A program made the position numbers and the translations under genes. The notes beneath the pieces were generated by a model. The model was given only the letters and a program-made list of their open reading frames with translations. It did not search any database and was not told the DNA's origin. A stretch of DNA of 64,000 nucleotides from Bordetella genomosp. 11 (GTDB lineage: Bacteria; Pseudomonadota; Gammaproteobacteria; Burkholderiales; Burkholderiaceae_B): contig NZ_NEVS01000004.1 of assembly GCF_002261215.1 (NCBI RefSeq), positions 3,968,001 to 4,032,000 of the forward strand, given 5' to 3'. Positions 50,258-59,288 of this stretch are shown one piece after another; positions within the stretch are counted from its first letter, which is position 1; every line of letters begins with the position of its first letter.

Positions 50258-50896
50258 ATGCAACTCTATAGTTTCTTCAACAGTTCGACTTCCTATCGGG
50301 TCCGCATCGCGCTGGCCCTGAAAGGCCTGGACCCGGAATACCGGCCCATCAACATCCGCACGCTGGAACACCGCGCGGCAGACTACATGGACCGGAACCC
50401 GTCCGGCTCCGTGCCGCTGCTGAGCGATGGCGAGATGGACCTGGGCCAGTCGCTGGCGATCATCGACTACCTGGACAGCACCCATCCGGAGCCGCTGCTG
50501 ATTCCCCGCGACATCGAGCGGCGTGCGCGCGTGCTGGAGCTGAGCAGCGTCATCGCCTGCGATATCCATCCGGTCAACAACCTGCGCATCCTGCGCTATC
50601 TCACCGACGTGCTGGGCGTGTCGGCGGAACAGAAGGATGCCTGGTACCGGCACTGGGTGGCGGACGGCATGCGGGCGGTGGAAGGGCTGCTGGCCCGTCA
50701 TGGGCACGGCCCCTACTGCTTCGGCGAAGCGCCCACGCTGGCCGATGTCTGCCTGGTGCCGCAGATCGCCAACGCGCAACGCATGGGCTGCGATATGTCG
50801 GCCTATCCGCGCGCCATGGCGGTCTACGCGCATTGCGACGCGCAGCCGGCCTTCCAGCGCGCGGCGCCGGCCAGGCAGCCGGACTTCATCAAATAG
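50258..50896 (+). CDS. Zeta-class GST, maleylpyruvate isomerase
   Basis: 212 residues. FFNSSTSYRVRIALALKGL carries the SSxSxRVRIAL catalytic motif of zeta GSTs, which isomerise maleylpyruvate or maleylacetoacetate with glutathione. SGSVPLLSDGEMDLGQSLAIIDYLD is the glutathione-binding part and CFGEAPTLADVCLVPQIANAQR the C-terminal signature. In this cluster maleylpyruvate to fumarylpyruvate (NagL-like) is the likely reaction. It ends the gentisate cluster and converges on another Bug gene. Confidence 0.9.
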   Translation: MQLYSFFNSSTSYRVRIALALKGLDPEYRPINIRTLEHRAADYMDRNPSGSVPLLSDGEMDLGQSLAIIDYLDSTHPEPLLIPRDIERRARVLELSSVIACDIHPVNNLRILRYLTDVLGVSAEQKDAWYRHWVADGMRAVEGLLARHGHGPYCFGEAPTLADVCLVPQIANAQRMGCDMSAYPRAMAVYAHCDAQPAFQRAAPARQPDFIK

Positions 50897-50941
50897 CGGC
50901 CGGGATGGGCACGCGGCGCGCCGCCGCCTGCCCATCACACG

Positions 50942-50961
50942 CCCGGGCGGGATCGCCCGGG
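50942..50961. terminator. Hairpin between convergent isomerase and Bug genes
   Basis: CCCGGGCG (50942-50949), loop GGAT, CGCCCGGG (50954-50961). A perfect 8-bp GC stem placed between two converging genes. No T-run on either side, so termination strength is uncertain. Confidence 0.45.
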
Positions 50962-50979
50962 ACGCGCAACGGTCGTCGT

Positions 50980-51987
50980 TCAGTTCGTGCTGGCGCCCGA
51001 GACCTGGACGATTTCCTTGTACTTGCTCTTCTCGTTGCGCACGAAGTCGGCGAACTGCGTGGGCGACATGGGCTTGATTTCTGAACCCATGGTCAGCAGC
51101 CGCTGGCGTACATCCGGCTGCATCAGCGCCGCGCTGTATGCCTTGTTCAACTTGTCGACCACGGCGGCCGGCGTGCCACCCGTGGTGAACACGCCGAACC
51201 ACGTGCCCAGGTCGAAATCCTTGACGCCGGATTGCTCGACGGTCGGGACGTCGGGAAGCAGCGAAGAACGTTCCTTGGTCGTCACGGCCAGCGCCTTCAC
51301 CTTGCCGTCCTTGATCAGGGGCGCGGACGCCGCCAGGTTATCGAACATGAAGTCCGACTGGCCCGACAGCAATGCCAACTGGGCCGGGGACGCGCCCTGA
51401 TAGGGGATGTGCTCGATGCTGACGCCCGCGCGCGCCTTCAGGAGTTCGCCGGCCAGATGTCCCGCGCTGCCGTTGCCTCCGGAGCCGTAGTTCAGCTTGC
51501 CCGGATTGGCCTTGGCATAGGCGATCAGATCACCCAGGCTGTTGATGTGGTTCTTCTTGGCGAAGTCGACGTTGACGACCAGCACATTGGGCACCGACGC
51601 CACGATCGTCACCGGCGCGAAGTCCTTGATCGGGTCGTAGGGCAGGTTCTTGAACAGCCAGGGATTGATGGCATGCGTGGCCACCGCGCCCATCACCAGC
51701 GTATAGCCGTCCGGCTGCGCCTTGGCCGCCAGGTCGGCGCCGATATTGCCGCCCGCGCCGGCGCGGTTTTCCACGATGACCGGCTGGCCCAGGTCGCCGC
51801 GTACTTTCTCGGCCAGCATGCGGGCCATCGTATCCAGCGGACCGCCAGGGGGGTAGGGAACGATGAAGCGCAGCGGCTTGCTGGGATAGTTGTCGGCGGC
51901 ATGGCCGGCGACAGGCGCCAGGGCGGCCAGCGCGACCGCACCGCACGCCAGCACGCGGCCCAGGCGGTTGAGCAAATTAGGGGACAT
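50980..51987 (-). CDS. Bug-family periplasmic substrate-binding protein
   Basis: 335 residues from ATG 51987 (GAGGAG eight bases upstream; the frame continues further but without homology). Signal peptide ends near residue 30 (VAGHA), followed by YPSKPLRFIVPYPPGGPLDTMARML, VIVENRAGAGGNIGADLAAK and KLNYGSGGNGSAGHLAGELLK. The third Bug protein in 9 kb. It is leftward, downstream of the SDR gene (144 bases), and may belong to that unit rather than to the gentisate genes. Confidence 0.92.
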   Translation of the reverse strand: MSPNLLNRLGRVLACGAVALAALAPVAGHAADNYPSKPLRFIVPYPPGGPLDTMARMLAEKVRGDLGQPVIVENRAGAGGNIGADLAAKAQPDGYTLVMGAVATHAINPWLFKNLPYDPIKDFAPVTIVASVPNVLVVNVDFAKKNHINSLGDLIAYAKANPGKLNYGSGGNGSAGHLAGELLKARAGVSIEHIPYQGASPAQLALLSGQSDFMFDNLAASAPLIKDGKVKALAVTTKERSSLLPDVPTVEQSGVKDFDLGTWFGVFTTGGTPAAVVDKLNKAYSAALMQPDVRQRLLTMGSEIKPMSPTQFADFVRNEKSKYKEIVQVSGASTN

Positions 51988-52131
51988 GTTCTCCTCCCTC
52001 ACATGTTTTGAAATAGCCAGTAGCATAACTGAGAAGCTACGCGCGCTATTTGCAGAACAAGGCCGATCTGGCCGCCCAGACCCCGGTACGGGCGCCCTAT
52101 CGCCGGGCGCCCATGACACATCCCCGTGGCG

Positions 52132-52908
52132 TCATACCGTCCGGACTTCCCCGCCGTCCATGCGCAACGCCGCGCCCGTCAGCCAGCGCGCGCCCGGCGA
52201 AACCAGGAACGCCATCAGTTCGGCGATCTCTTCGGCCTGGCCGTATCGCGCGATCCCCGCCTCCCGCGGGAAGGTCGCCATCGCTTGCTCCAGCGTCATG
52301 TTCCGCCGTGGCGCCGATTGCTCCAGGAAGGCGCGGCGGCGCGCCGTCATGACGGCTCCCGGCAGGACACTGTTGACCTGCACGCCATCCGCGATCCCGC
52401 GATCGGCGAACGCCTTGGCCAGCGCAGCGATCGCCGCATTGATGGCCCCGACCGCCGCGGACGGGGCTTTCGGTTGTTCGGCGGTATTTCCCGACATCAG
52501 CACCACCGCCCCTTTCGACGTCCGCAGATGCGGCCAGGCAGCGATGGTCAGCCGACGCGCGCCATGCAGCTTCAAGGCCATGCCGTCATCCCATTGCCGG
52601 TCGGACATCTCGAACAGATCGATCTGAGGCACCGCGCCCGCGATATTCAGCAGCGCGTCGATACCGCCGAACGCCGTCACGGTGGCATCGACCACGATGG
52701 CGGGCGCGGACGGGTCCGCCAGGTCGGCGCCGATGACCAGGGCCTCGGCTCCGGCCGCCCGCACCGCCGCGGCGGTGTCGTCCAGGTTGGCGCGGTTGCG
52801 CGCAACCAGCGCAATGGCGTCGAAGTCCCGCGCCAGGCGCAACGCGGTCGCTCGCCCGATCCCTTGGCTGGCGCCCGTCACGATCGCCACCGATTTATGC
52901 ATTTCCAT
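52132..52908 (-). CDS. SDR-family protein lacking the YxxxK active site
   Basis: 258 residues. The cofactor motif TGASQGIG (11-18), LLNIAG (87-91; NNAG variant) and the serine of VVLMSG (139) are present. Where the family has YxxxK the sequence reads VGAIN (153-157), so both catalytic tyrosine and lysine are gone. It probably binds NAD(P) but may not be a normal oxidoreductase. GGAGAAGAG precedes the ATG. It is 21 bases downstream of the reductase gene on the same strand, so they share an operon. Confidence 0.88.
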   Translation of the reverse strand: MEMHKSVAIVTGASQGIGRATALRLARDFDAIALVARNRANLDDTAAAVRAAGAEALVIGADLADPSAPAIVVDATVTAFGGIDALLNIAGAVPQIDLFEMSDRQWDDGMALKLHGARRLTIAAWPHLRTSKGAVVLMSGNTAEQPKAPSAAVGAINAAIAALAKAFADRGIADGVQVNSVLPGAVMTARRRAFLEQSAPRRNMTLEQAMATFPREAGIARYGQAEEIAELMAFLVSPGARWLTGAALRMDGGEVRTV

Positions 52909-52929
52909 TTCTCTTCTCCCAGACTCGCT

Positions 52930-53904
52930 CTAACGGTGGACCACAACCATCTTTCCCACGGCTTCATTGGCTTCCATCACCCGATGGGCCTCATGGATTT
53001 CCTCGAAGCCGAATACGCGCGACGGCCGCACTTGCAGGCGCCCCGCCGCCACATCCCTGGCGATGTCCCGCAAGGGCACATCCGACAGCGGGAATCCCGG
53101 CGTGCCGAACACGAAACTGCCGAAGAACGTCAGGTACACGCCGCTGGCCATTTGCAGCAGGGGATTGAAATCCGCGATGGGCGCCAGGCCACCCAGCCAA
53201 CCCGCCAGGCACGCCTTGCCACCGCGTCGCAGCATCGCCAGGGAATCCAGGATGGTGCTGTTGCCCACCAGGTCCAGCACCGCGTCCAGCTGCCCGGCTT
53301 CGGCGATGCGCCTGGACAGGTCCGGTCCTTCCTGTTCGACCCGCTCGGCGCCCAGCGCCCGCAGCATCTCGAAGCGCTGGGGATTGCGCGTCGTCGCGAT
53401 GACGCGCGCGCCCGCATTGACCGCCAGCTTCACCGCGGCCTGGCCGAAGGCCGAGGTCGCGCCGCGTATCACGAGCGTCTGGCCGTCCCGCAGATCCAGG
53501 TTGCGAAACAGGCAGGTCCACGCGGTTGCATAGGTTTCCGGGATTGCGGCCAGCACGTCCCACGGCAGGTCGGCGTCGATCAGCGCGACGTTGGAGACGG
53601 GCGCCCGTGTGTACTCGGCATAGCTGCCGTTGATGGTGCGGCCCAGGCCGCCCATCAATGCCGCCACCTTCGCCCCCACCGGGAATTCCCCGCCGGGGCA
53701 GGACTTCACCACACCCACGCATTCGATGCCGCTGACGGACGCGGCCTCGGCCCATTCGCCGCGCCGCATATGCATTTCCGCATGGTTGATGCCGAAGGCC
53801 TTGATCTCGATGACCACATGGCCGTCTTTGGGCTCGGGTTCCGGGATGTCCTGATAGACGAGACTGTCCAGCCCGCCGAATTTTTCGAGAACGATTGCAC
53901 GCAT
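52930..53904 (-). CDS. Quinone-oxidoreductase-like MDR protein
   Basis: 324 residues from ATG 53904: MRAIVLEKFGGLDSLVYQDIPEPEP at the start, GINHAEMHMRRGEW, and the cofactor region TLVIRGATSAFGQAAVKLAVNAGARVIATTRNPQR (glycine-rich turn GATSAFGQAA). No structural or catalytic zinc cysteines are seen, placing it with NADPH-dependent enal/quinone reductases. The frame is open to 54162 but that part is antisense to the hydrolase gene. Substrate unknown. Confidence 0.9.
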   Translation of the reverse strand: MRAIVLEKFGGLDSLVYQDIPEPEPKDGHVVIEIKAFGINHAEMHMRRGEWAEAASVSGIECVGVVKSCPGGEFPVGAKVAALMGGLGRTINGSYAEYTRAPVSNVALIDADLPWDVLAAIPETYATAWTCLFRNLDLRDGQTLVIRGATSAFGQAAVKLAVNAGARVIATTRNPQRFEMLRALGAERVEQEGPDLSRRIAEAGQLDAVLDLVGNSTILDSLAMLRRGGKACLAGWLGGLAPIADFNPLLQMASGVYLTFFGSFVFGTPGFPLSDVPLRDIARDVAAGRLQVRPSRVFGFEEIHEAHRVMEANEAVGKMVVVHR

Positions 53905-53969
53905 TGTTGATCTCCGATCATGAAGGTCCCAGCGGCCGGCCTGCCCGGCCCCGCGGGAATAAGTCCACG

Positions 53970-53990
53970 CCGGCCGTCGACGACGGCCGG
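53970..53990. terminator. Hairpin between hydrolase and reductase genes
   Basis: CCGGCCGTC (53970-53978), loop GAC, GACGGCCGG (53982-53990), a perfect 9-bp stem directly after the hydrolase stop. In the leftward direction no T-run follows; in the rightward direction TCCTTTT follows. It may reduce read-through or stabilise the hydrolase transcript end. Confidence 0.45.
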
Positions 53991-53996
53991 TCCTTT

Positions 53997-54854
53997 TCAC
54001 GCGAGGGAATGCAGGAAGGCGCGGATCTCGCCGGCGATCTCGCCGGCGTGCGTTTCGAGGGCGAAGTGCCCCGTATCGAAAAACCGCACCGTGGCCGCCG
54101 GGATGTCGCGCTTGAAGGCCTCGGCGCCAGGCGGCAGGAAGAAGGGGTCGTTCCTGCCCCACACCGCCAGCAGCGGCGGCTGGTGACGGCGGAAGTACGC
54201 CTGGAATTCGGGATACAGGGCGACGTTGGTCTTGTAATCGCCAAAGATGTCCAGCTGGATTTCGTCGGCGCCCGGCCGCGCGAGGTAATGATCGTCCAGG
54301 CTATAGCCATCCGGCGATACCGCGGCCGGATCGGCGACGCCGTGCGTGTATTGCCACAGCGTGGTTTCCGGTGCCAGCAGCGCGCGCAAGGCCTGGCGAT
54401 TCTGCGGCGAAGGATCGCGCCAGTACGCCTGGATCGGATTCCAGCCTTCGCTCAAGCCTTCTTCATACGCGTTGCCGTTCTGCGTGATGATGGCGCGGAT
54501 GCGTTCCGGGTGGCGCAGCGCGAGGCGAAAGCCCGTCGGTGCGCCATAGTCGAATACGTACATCGCATAGCGATCGAAGCCGACCGCCTCGGTGAAGGCT
54601 TCGATCACACGCGCGAAGTTGTCGAAGGTGTAATCGAAGACCTCGCGCGACGGCATGTCGGTCTGGCCGAAGCCCGGCAGATCGGGCGCGACGATGTGGA
54701 AATCCCTCGCCAGTAAAGGAATCAGGTCGCGGAACATATGGCTGGACGTGGGGAAGCCGTGCAGCAGCAGCAGCTTGGGCGCGCCCGGCGTGCCCGCCTC
54801 GCGATAGAACACATTCAGGCCACCGGCCTGGGTGCGGCGATAAGTCGTCGTCAT
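53997..54854 (-). CDS. Alpha/beta hydrolase of the haloalkane dehalogenase/epoxide hydrolase type
   Basis: 285 residues. LLLLHGFPTSSHMFRDLIPLL is the oxyanion-hole region, VAPDLPGFGQTD follows, and the nucleophile elbow YVFDYGAPTGF has aspartate, as in dehalogenases and epoxide hydrolases. LLAVWGRNDPFF and DTGHFALETH supply acid and histidine. The enzyme probably hydrolyses an epoxide, halide or ester-like compound. It is divergent from the CGNR regulator; one 29-bp operator-like element lies 61-89 bases upstream of its ATG. Confidence 0.88.
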   Translation of the reverse strand: MTTTYRRTQAGGLNVFYREAGTPGAPKLLLLHGFPTSSHMFRDLIPLLARDFHIVAPDLPGFGQTDMPSREVFDYTFDNFARVIEAFTEAVGFDRYAMYVFDYGAPTGFRLALRHPERIRAIITQNGNAYEEGLSEGWNPIQAYWRDPSPQNRQALRALLAPETTLWQYTHGVADPAAVSPDGYSLDDHYLARPGADEIQLDIFGDYKTNVALYPEFQAYFRRHQPPLLAVWGRNDPFFLPPGAEAFKRDIPAATVRFFDTGHFALETHAGEIAGEIRAFLHSLA

Positions 54855-54914
54855 GGCATTTTCCTTCGGTCTATGGATTGCGGAACGGTCGTGCCGGCTT
54901 GCCGGCGAATTTGA

Positions 54915-54943
54915 AACCTATCTAACTATTTTTAATAAGTTAC
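54915..54943. promoter_or_regulatory. 29-bp operator-like element 1 (hydrolase side)
   Basis: Starts AACCTATC, has TTTTTAAT near the middle right, and ends AAGTTAC. It equals element 3 (55162-55190) at 22 of 29 positions and shares the end half-sites with element 2. AT-rich for this genome. Likely covers the leftward promoter of the hydrolase. Confidence 0.55.
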
Positions 54944-55119
54944 ATAATCAAAATCATCCATCGGATTCCACGGGGCGTTCCCTGACGGATCCGCCAGCGG
55001 GCCCGGCACATCCAGCGCCTTCCCAGGCAACTGAAATCTGTGTGTACCAGCCGGGAAATCCGAGCAGAAAGGCGCTATGCCCACCCTTCCGGCCTGCTTC
55101 TCTGACCCAACTCAATGTA

Positions 55120-55148
55120 ACCTATCTGCGAGCTGTTGCAAGGTTACT
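55120..55148. promoter_or_regulatory. 29-bp operator-like element 2
   Basis: Begins AACCTATC and ends AAGGTTAC, so that GTAACCT (55118-55124) and AGGTTAC (55142-55148) form a perfect 7-bp inverted repeat. Same length as elements 1 and 3. Confidence 0.55.
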
Positions 55149-55161
55149 TGCGAGGATGATA

Positions 55162-55190
55162 ACCTGTCAACAGCTTTTTAATGAGTTACC
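55162..55190. promoter_or_regulatory. 29-bp operator-like element 3 (regulator side)
   Basis: Begins AACCTGTC, contains CTTTTTAAT and ends GAGTTAC, 38 bases before the regulator's ATG. Starts 42 bases after element 2, about four helical turns, so both would lie on the same DNA face. Confidence 0.55.
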
Positions 55191-55228
55191 GCATCCGGCC
55201 GCCATCCAAGGCGGCAAAGGACACACGA

Positions 55229-55927
55229 ATGCACGAGCACAACCACCCGCCGGCGATCTTCATCGCCGACGCGACGGCCCTGGATTTCCTGAACTCGATC
55301 GCCACGCCGGTCGATACGACAATCGACTGGATCGATAGCGGGGAAGGATTGCTTGCGTGGCTGGAACAGGCCGGCCTGGTACCGTCCGGCGAGCTCGCGG
55401 CGCTGCGCGCGCGCGCCATGCCGGGCGAACTGGACGGCGTCGCCGCCCAGGCCCGGGCCTTACGGGAATGGTTCAGGGAGTTCGTACGGCAACACATGGG
55501 CCGCCCGCTTACGCAGGACGCCCTGCAGGCGCTGCAACCGCTGAATCGTCTGCTGGAGCGCGACGAAAGCTATACGCAGGTGGTCGTTGGCAGCCTTGCG
55601 GCGGCCGGGACGGACGATGCGGACGCCGCCACCGCGGACACGCCGGCCGCTTCGCCCGCCGACGCGACCGGCGCGTTGCGGTTACAGGTCACGCGCCGCT
55701 GGCGTTCGCCGGAATCGCTGCTGTTGCCCATCGGCGAGGCGCTCGCGCGCTTCGTCGCCAGCGAGGATTTCACGTACGTGAAGCACTGCGAGGGCGCCCG
55801 TTGCACCCTGCTGTTCGCCGATCACACGCGCGGCCACCGCCGCAGATGGTGCAGCACCGCCGTGTGTGGCAATCGCGCCAAGGTCGCCGCGCATCGCCAG
55901 CGCGCCCGGCAGGCCAGCGCGCGCTAG
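55229..55927 (+). CDS. CGNR zinc-finger regulator with ABATE domain
   Basis: 232 residues from ATG 55229 (AAAGGA eight bases upstream); an earlier ATG at 55181 lies inside operator-like element 3. The N-terminal ABATE domain spans about 10-175, with ALDFLNSIATP near the start. The C-terminal zinc finger has CEGARCTLLFAD, then WCSTAVCGNRAKVAAHR with the CGNR motif. These proteins are predicted DNA-binding, stress- or metabolite-responsive regulators. It most likely controls itself and the divergent hydrolase through the three 29-bp elements. Confidence 0.88.
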   Translation: MHEHNHPPAIFIADATALDFLNSIATPVDTTIDWIDSGEGLLAWLEQAGLVPSGELAALRARAMPGELDGVAAQARALREWFREFVRQHMGRPLTQDALQALQPLNRLLERDESYTQVVVGSLAAAGTDDADAATADTPAASPADATGALRLQVTRRWRSPESLLLPIGEALARFVASEDFTYVKHCEGARCTLLFADHTRGHRRRWCSTAVCGNRAKVAAHRQRARQASAR

Positions 55928-56022
55928 CGTCTGGCGCGCTTGCACCGCCAGGCGCCCGACGGCGTTGGCGTGCGGCGCTGTCGCGGCCTTCGCCACCGCC
56001 ACCGGCATGCGCCCCGGACGGG

Positions 56023-56763
56023 TCAGTGCAGGATCTGGCTAAGGAAGAGTTTCGTCCGCTCGTTTTGCGGATGATCGAAGAATTCGTCCGGCGTGTTCTG
56101 CTCGATGATCTCGCCGCGATCCATGAAGATCACGCGATCGGCGACCTTGCGGGCAAAACCCATCTCGTGGGTCACGCATAGCATGGTCACGCCGCTTTCC
56201 TCGGCCAGCTTGACCATCACGTCCAGCACTTCCTTGACCATCTCCGGGTCCAGCGCGGAAGTCGGCTCGTCGAACAGCATGATCTTCGGGTTCATGCACA
56301 GCGAACGGGCGATCGCCACACGCTGCTGCTGGCCGCCGGACAACTGGCCGGGAAACTTGTTGGCCTGCTCCGGGATGCGCACGCGCTCCAGGAACTTCAG
56401 CGCGGTGGCTTCCGCCTCGGCGCGCGGTTTCTTCAGCACCCACATGGGCCCCAGGGTCAGGTTCTCCAGGACGGTCAGGTGCGGGAACAGATTGAAATGC
56501 TGGAAGACCATGCCGACTTCGCGGCGGATGATTTCGATATGCTTGAGGTCGTTGGTGAGCTCGGTGCCGCTGACAACGATATGGCCCTGTTGATGTTCTT
56601 CCAGCCGGTTGATGCAACGGATCAGGGTCGATTTGCCCGACCCGGATGGACCGCAAATGACGATGCGTTCGCCCGGCGCGACGTCCAGGTTGATATTGCG
56701 CAGGACGTGGAACTGGCCGTACCACTTGTTCACATCCTGCATACGGATAATAGCGTCGGCCAT
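56023..56763 (-). CDS. aapP: Polar amino-acid ABC importer ATPase (AapP/GltL type)
   Basis: 246 residues. Walker [10 protein letters not shown], signature [15 protein letters not shown], Walker [16 protein letters not shown] and switch histidine in [16 protein letters not shown]. Close to GltL/GlnQ/AapP ATPases. It drives import with the two permeases upstream; the gap to the permease gene is 58 bases. With the AapJ-like binding protein it likely serves glutamate, aspartate and other L-amino acids. Confidence 0.93.
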   Translation of the reverse strand: MADAIIRMQDVNKWYGQFHVLRNINLDVAPGERIVICGPSGSGKSTLIRCINRLEEHQQGHIVVSGTELTNDLKHIEIIRREVGMVFQHFNLFPHLTVLENLTLGPMWVLKKPRAEAEATALKFLERVRIPEQANKFPGQLSGGQQQRVAIARSLCMNPKIMLFDEPTSALDPEMVKEVLDVMVKLAEESGVTMLCVTHEMGFARKVADRVIFMDRGEIIEQNTPDEFFDHPQNERTKLFLSQILH

Positions 56764-56821
56764 GCGGGCGCTCCCTTGCCTCCGGCGCCGCTCCGGACTT
56801 CGATCCGGGCGGTTCGCGGTC

Positions 56822-58021
56822 CTATCGTTGATAACCCTGGGCCAGCCTGCGCTCCAGCGCCTGGCTGTACTTGGACATCGAGAAGCAGAAAATAAAGTAG
56901 ATGAATGCGATGAACAGATAGGCCTCGACGCCGAATCCGCGCCAGGCGGCGTCGGACAGCGCAGCCTTGGCCGCCAGCGTCAGGTCGAAGATGCCGATGA
57001 TGACCACCAGCGACGTATCCTTGAACAGCGAAATGAAAATGCTCACCAGCGGCGGGATCACGATGCGCAATGCCTGCGGCAGGATGATCTTGCGCATCTG
57101 CTGCCAGTAGGTCAGGCCCAGCGAAGCCGCGCCTTCGTACTGGCCCTTCGGGATCGCCTGCAGGCCGCCGCGCACGGTCTCCGCGATATAGGCCGCGGCG
57201 AACATGATGATGGCGATCTGGGCACGCAGCAGCTTGTCGATGGAAAAGCCTTCCGGCAGGAATAGCGGCAGCATGACCGAGGACATGAACAGCAGGCTGA
57301 TCAGCGGCACGCCCCGTATCAGTTCGATGTACACCACGCACAGCGCCTTGATGGCGGGCAGGCGCGAGCGCCGCCCCAGCGCCAGCAACACGCCGAACGG
57401 AAACGCGAAGGCGATACCGAAAGTGGCGAGTATCAGCGTCAGCGGCAGGCCGCCCCAGCGCTCGTTTTCCACGTAGGTCAGGCCGAACACGCCGCCCCAC
57501 ATCAGCAGCGCCACCACCGCCAGGCTGACGACCCACCACACGCCCAGCATCGGCGTCCAGAAACGCCGGATGCCGCTACAGATAATGATCGCGATCAGGA
57601 CGATGGTGGCCAGCAGCGGACGCCACTGCTCATCGTAAGGATAGGTGCCGAACAGAATCAGCCGGTGCTTTTCCCGGATGAAGGCCCAGCAGGCGCCACC
57701 GGACGCGCGGCACTCCTGCGCGGTGGTCGCCGAGAAGTTCGCCTTGACCAGCAGCCATTCCAACAGCGCCGGGACGGCCAGCAGCAGGAACCAGGCGATC
57801 AGTACCGTCAGCAGGATGTTCAGGGGCGAGGAAAACAGCCGCGATCGCAGCCAGCCTATCGGGCCGGTCTGGCTTGCCGGCGGCGGCAAGGCATCCACGG
57901 CGGGCGAGGCCGCGCCGGCCGGCCCGCCGGGGACCGGTGACGGCAATCCGTCGATCGAGGACAGCGGCAGGCTGCGCGGATCGACGTCTTCCTGGCGGGG
58001 CGGCTGGCCGGACGCGTTCAT
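56822..58021 (-). CDS. aapM: Polar amino-acid ABC importer permease AapM type
   Basis: 399 residues: a polar N-terminal 50 residues, early membrane segments, and a C-terminal HisMQ-type permease core from about 195, with [28 protein letters not shown] in its EAA coupling loop (shown as [16 protein letters not shown]). The long form with extra N-terminal segments is typical of AapM. The start codon directly abuts the stop of the preceding permease gene. Confidence 0.92.
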   Translation of the reverse strand: MNASGQPPRQEDVDPRSLPLSSIDGLPSPVPGGPAGAASPAVDALPPPASQTGPIGWLRSRLFSSPLNILLTVLIAWFLLLAVPALLEWLLVKANFSATTAQECRASGGACWAFIREKHRLILFGTYPYDEQWRPLLATIVLIAIIICSGIRRFWTPMLGVWWVVSLAVVALLMWGGVFGLTYVENERWGGLPLTLILATFGIAFAFPFGVLLALGRRSRLPAIKALCVVYIELIRGVPLISLLFMSSVMLPLFLPEGFSIDKLLRAQIAIIMFAAAYIAETVRGGLQAIPKGQYEGAASLGLTYWQQMRKIILPQALRIVIPPLVSIFISLFKDTSLVVIIGIFDLTLAAKAALSDAAWRGFGVEAYLFIAFIYFIFCFSMSKYSQALERRLAQGYQR

Positions 58022-59212
58022 CTAGCGCTCCACCAGCGCGATGCGCTTGTTGTACCAGTTCATCAGGACGGAAATCGACAGGCTGACGGTCAGATAGGCG
58101 CCCATGATGATCAGGATGCCTTCGATGGCCTGGCCGGTCTGGTTCAAGGTGGTATTCACGACGGATACGATATCGGGGTAGCCGATCGCGACCGCCAGCG
58201 AACTATTCTTGGTCAGGTTCAGGTATTGGCTGGTCATCGGCGGGATGATGACGCGCAGCGCCTGCGGCAGGACCACCAGCCGCAGCACCAGGCCGCGGCG
58301 CAGTCCCAGCGAACCGGCGGCTTCCCATTGGCCGATGTTCACCGCCTGCACGCCCGACCGCACGACTTCGGCGACGAAAGCCGCCGTATAGCTGACCAGT
58401 CCCGCCAGCAGCGCCGCGAATTCCGGAGACAGGGTCATGCCGCCGGAGAAATTGAAACCGCGCAACACGGGGACGTCCAGCTTGAGCGACGCGCCGCTGA
58501 TCAGCCATCCCAGCACCGGCAACAGGATCAGAAGCGCCAGCGCCCAGCGCGCCAGCGGGAAAATGCGGCCCGTCGCTTCGCGCCGCTTATTGCCCCAATG
58601 CGCCAGCAACAGGATGGCGACGATCGCCAGCCCCAGGCCGCCGAGCACCCAGTCCAGGGCATCGCCCTGCAGCGTCGGCAGTTTCAACCCGCGATTGGAA
58701 AGAAAGACCCCGGGCAGCGGCTGATGCGCCTGGCGCGGACCCGGCATGTTTTCGGTGATCAGCGCATACCAGAAGAACAGCTGCAGCAGCAGCGGAATAT
58801 TGCGCATGACTTCGACGTAGATCGACGCCAGCTTGGCGATCAGCCAATTGCGCGACAGGCGCGCGATACCGATCAGCGTGCCGATGAGAGTCGCCAGCAC
58901 GATCCCGATCACCGCCGCGCGCAAGGTGTTGATCAGCCCCACGACGATGGCCCGGCCGTAGGTATCGGCCGGCGTGTAGGAGATCGGCGTCTCGCCGATG
59001 GCAAAACCGGCCTCCCGCCCCAGGAAGCCGAAGCCGGTCGAAATATGGCGCGACGAGAGATTGTTCAGCGTATTCGATACGAGGAACCACACGAGCCAGG
59101 CCACGGCCGACACGGCGATGACCTGGTACACGATGGCGCGCACCCCCGGATCGTTCCAGGACAGCTTGCGGACAGGTGCCGCAGTCGGAGGGGATTTCGG
59201 AGCGGGGGTCAT
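58022..59212 (-). CDS. aapQ: Polar amino-acid ABC importer permease AapQ type
   Basis: 396 residues from ATG 59212, preceded by GGTGGTGAC; an in-frame ATG 59230 adds six residues. It has the extra N-terminal membrane segments and long periplasmic loop of AapQ proteins, and the coupling loop EAAGSLGLRRGLVLRLVVLPQALR (key run EAAGSLGLRRG). It pairs with the AapM-like subunit. Gap to the binding-protein stop is 76 bases. Confidence 0.92.
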   Translation of the reverse strand: MTPAPKSPPTAAPVRKLSWNDPGVRAIVYQVIAVSAVAWLVWFLVSNTLNNLSSRHISTGFGFLGREAGFAIGETPISYTPADTYGRAIVVGLINTLRAAVIGIVLATLIGTLIGIARLSRNWLIAKLASIYVEVMRNIPLLLQLFFWYALITENMPGPRQAHQPLPGVFLSNRGLKLPTLQGDALDWVLGGLGLAIVAILLLAHWGNKRREATGRIFPLARWALALLILLPVLGWLISGASLKLDVPVLRGFNFSGGMTLSPEFAALLAGLVSYTAAFVAEVVRSGVQAVNIGQWEAAGSLGLRRGLVLRLVVLPQALRVIIPPMTSQYLNLTKNSSLAVAIGYPDIVSVVNTTLNQTGQAIEGILIIMGAYLTVSLSISVLMNWYNKRIALVER

Positions 59213-59288
59213 GTCACCACCATACACCATGCCACGCGGCGAAATGCGGCGCGGCGCCGACCCGCGCGCGCGCCCGACTCACGGATGA

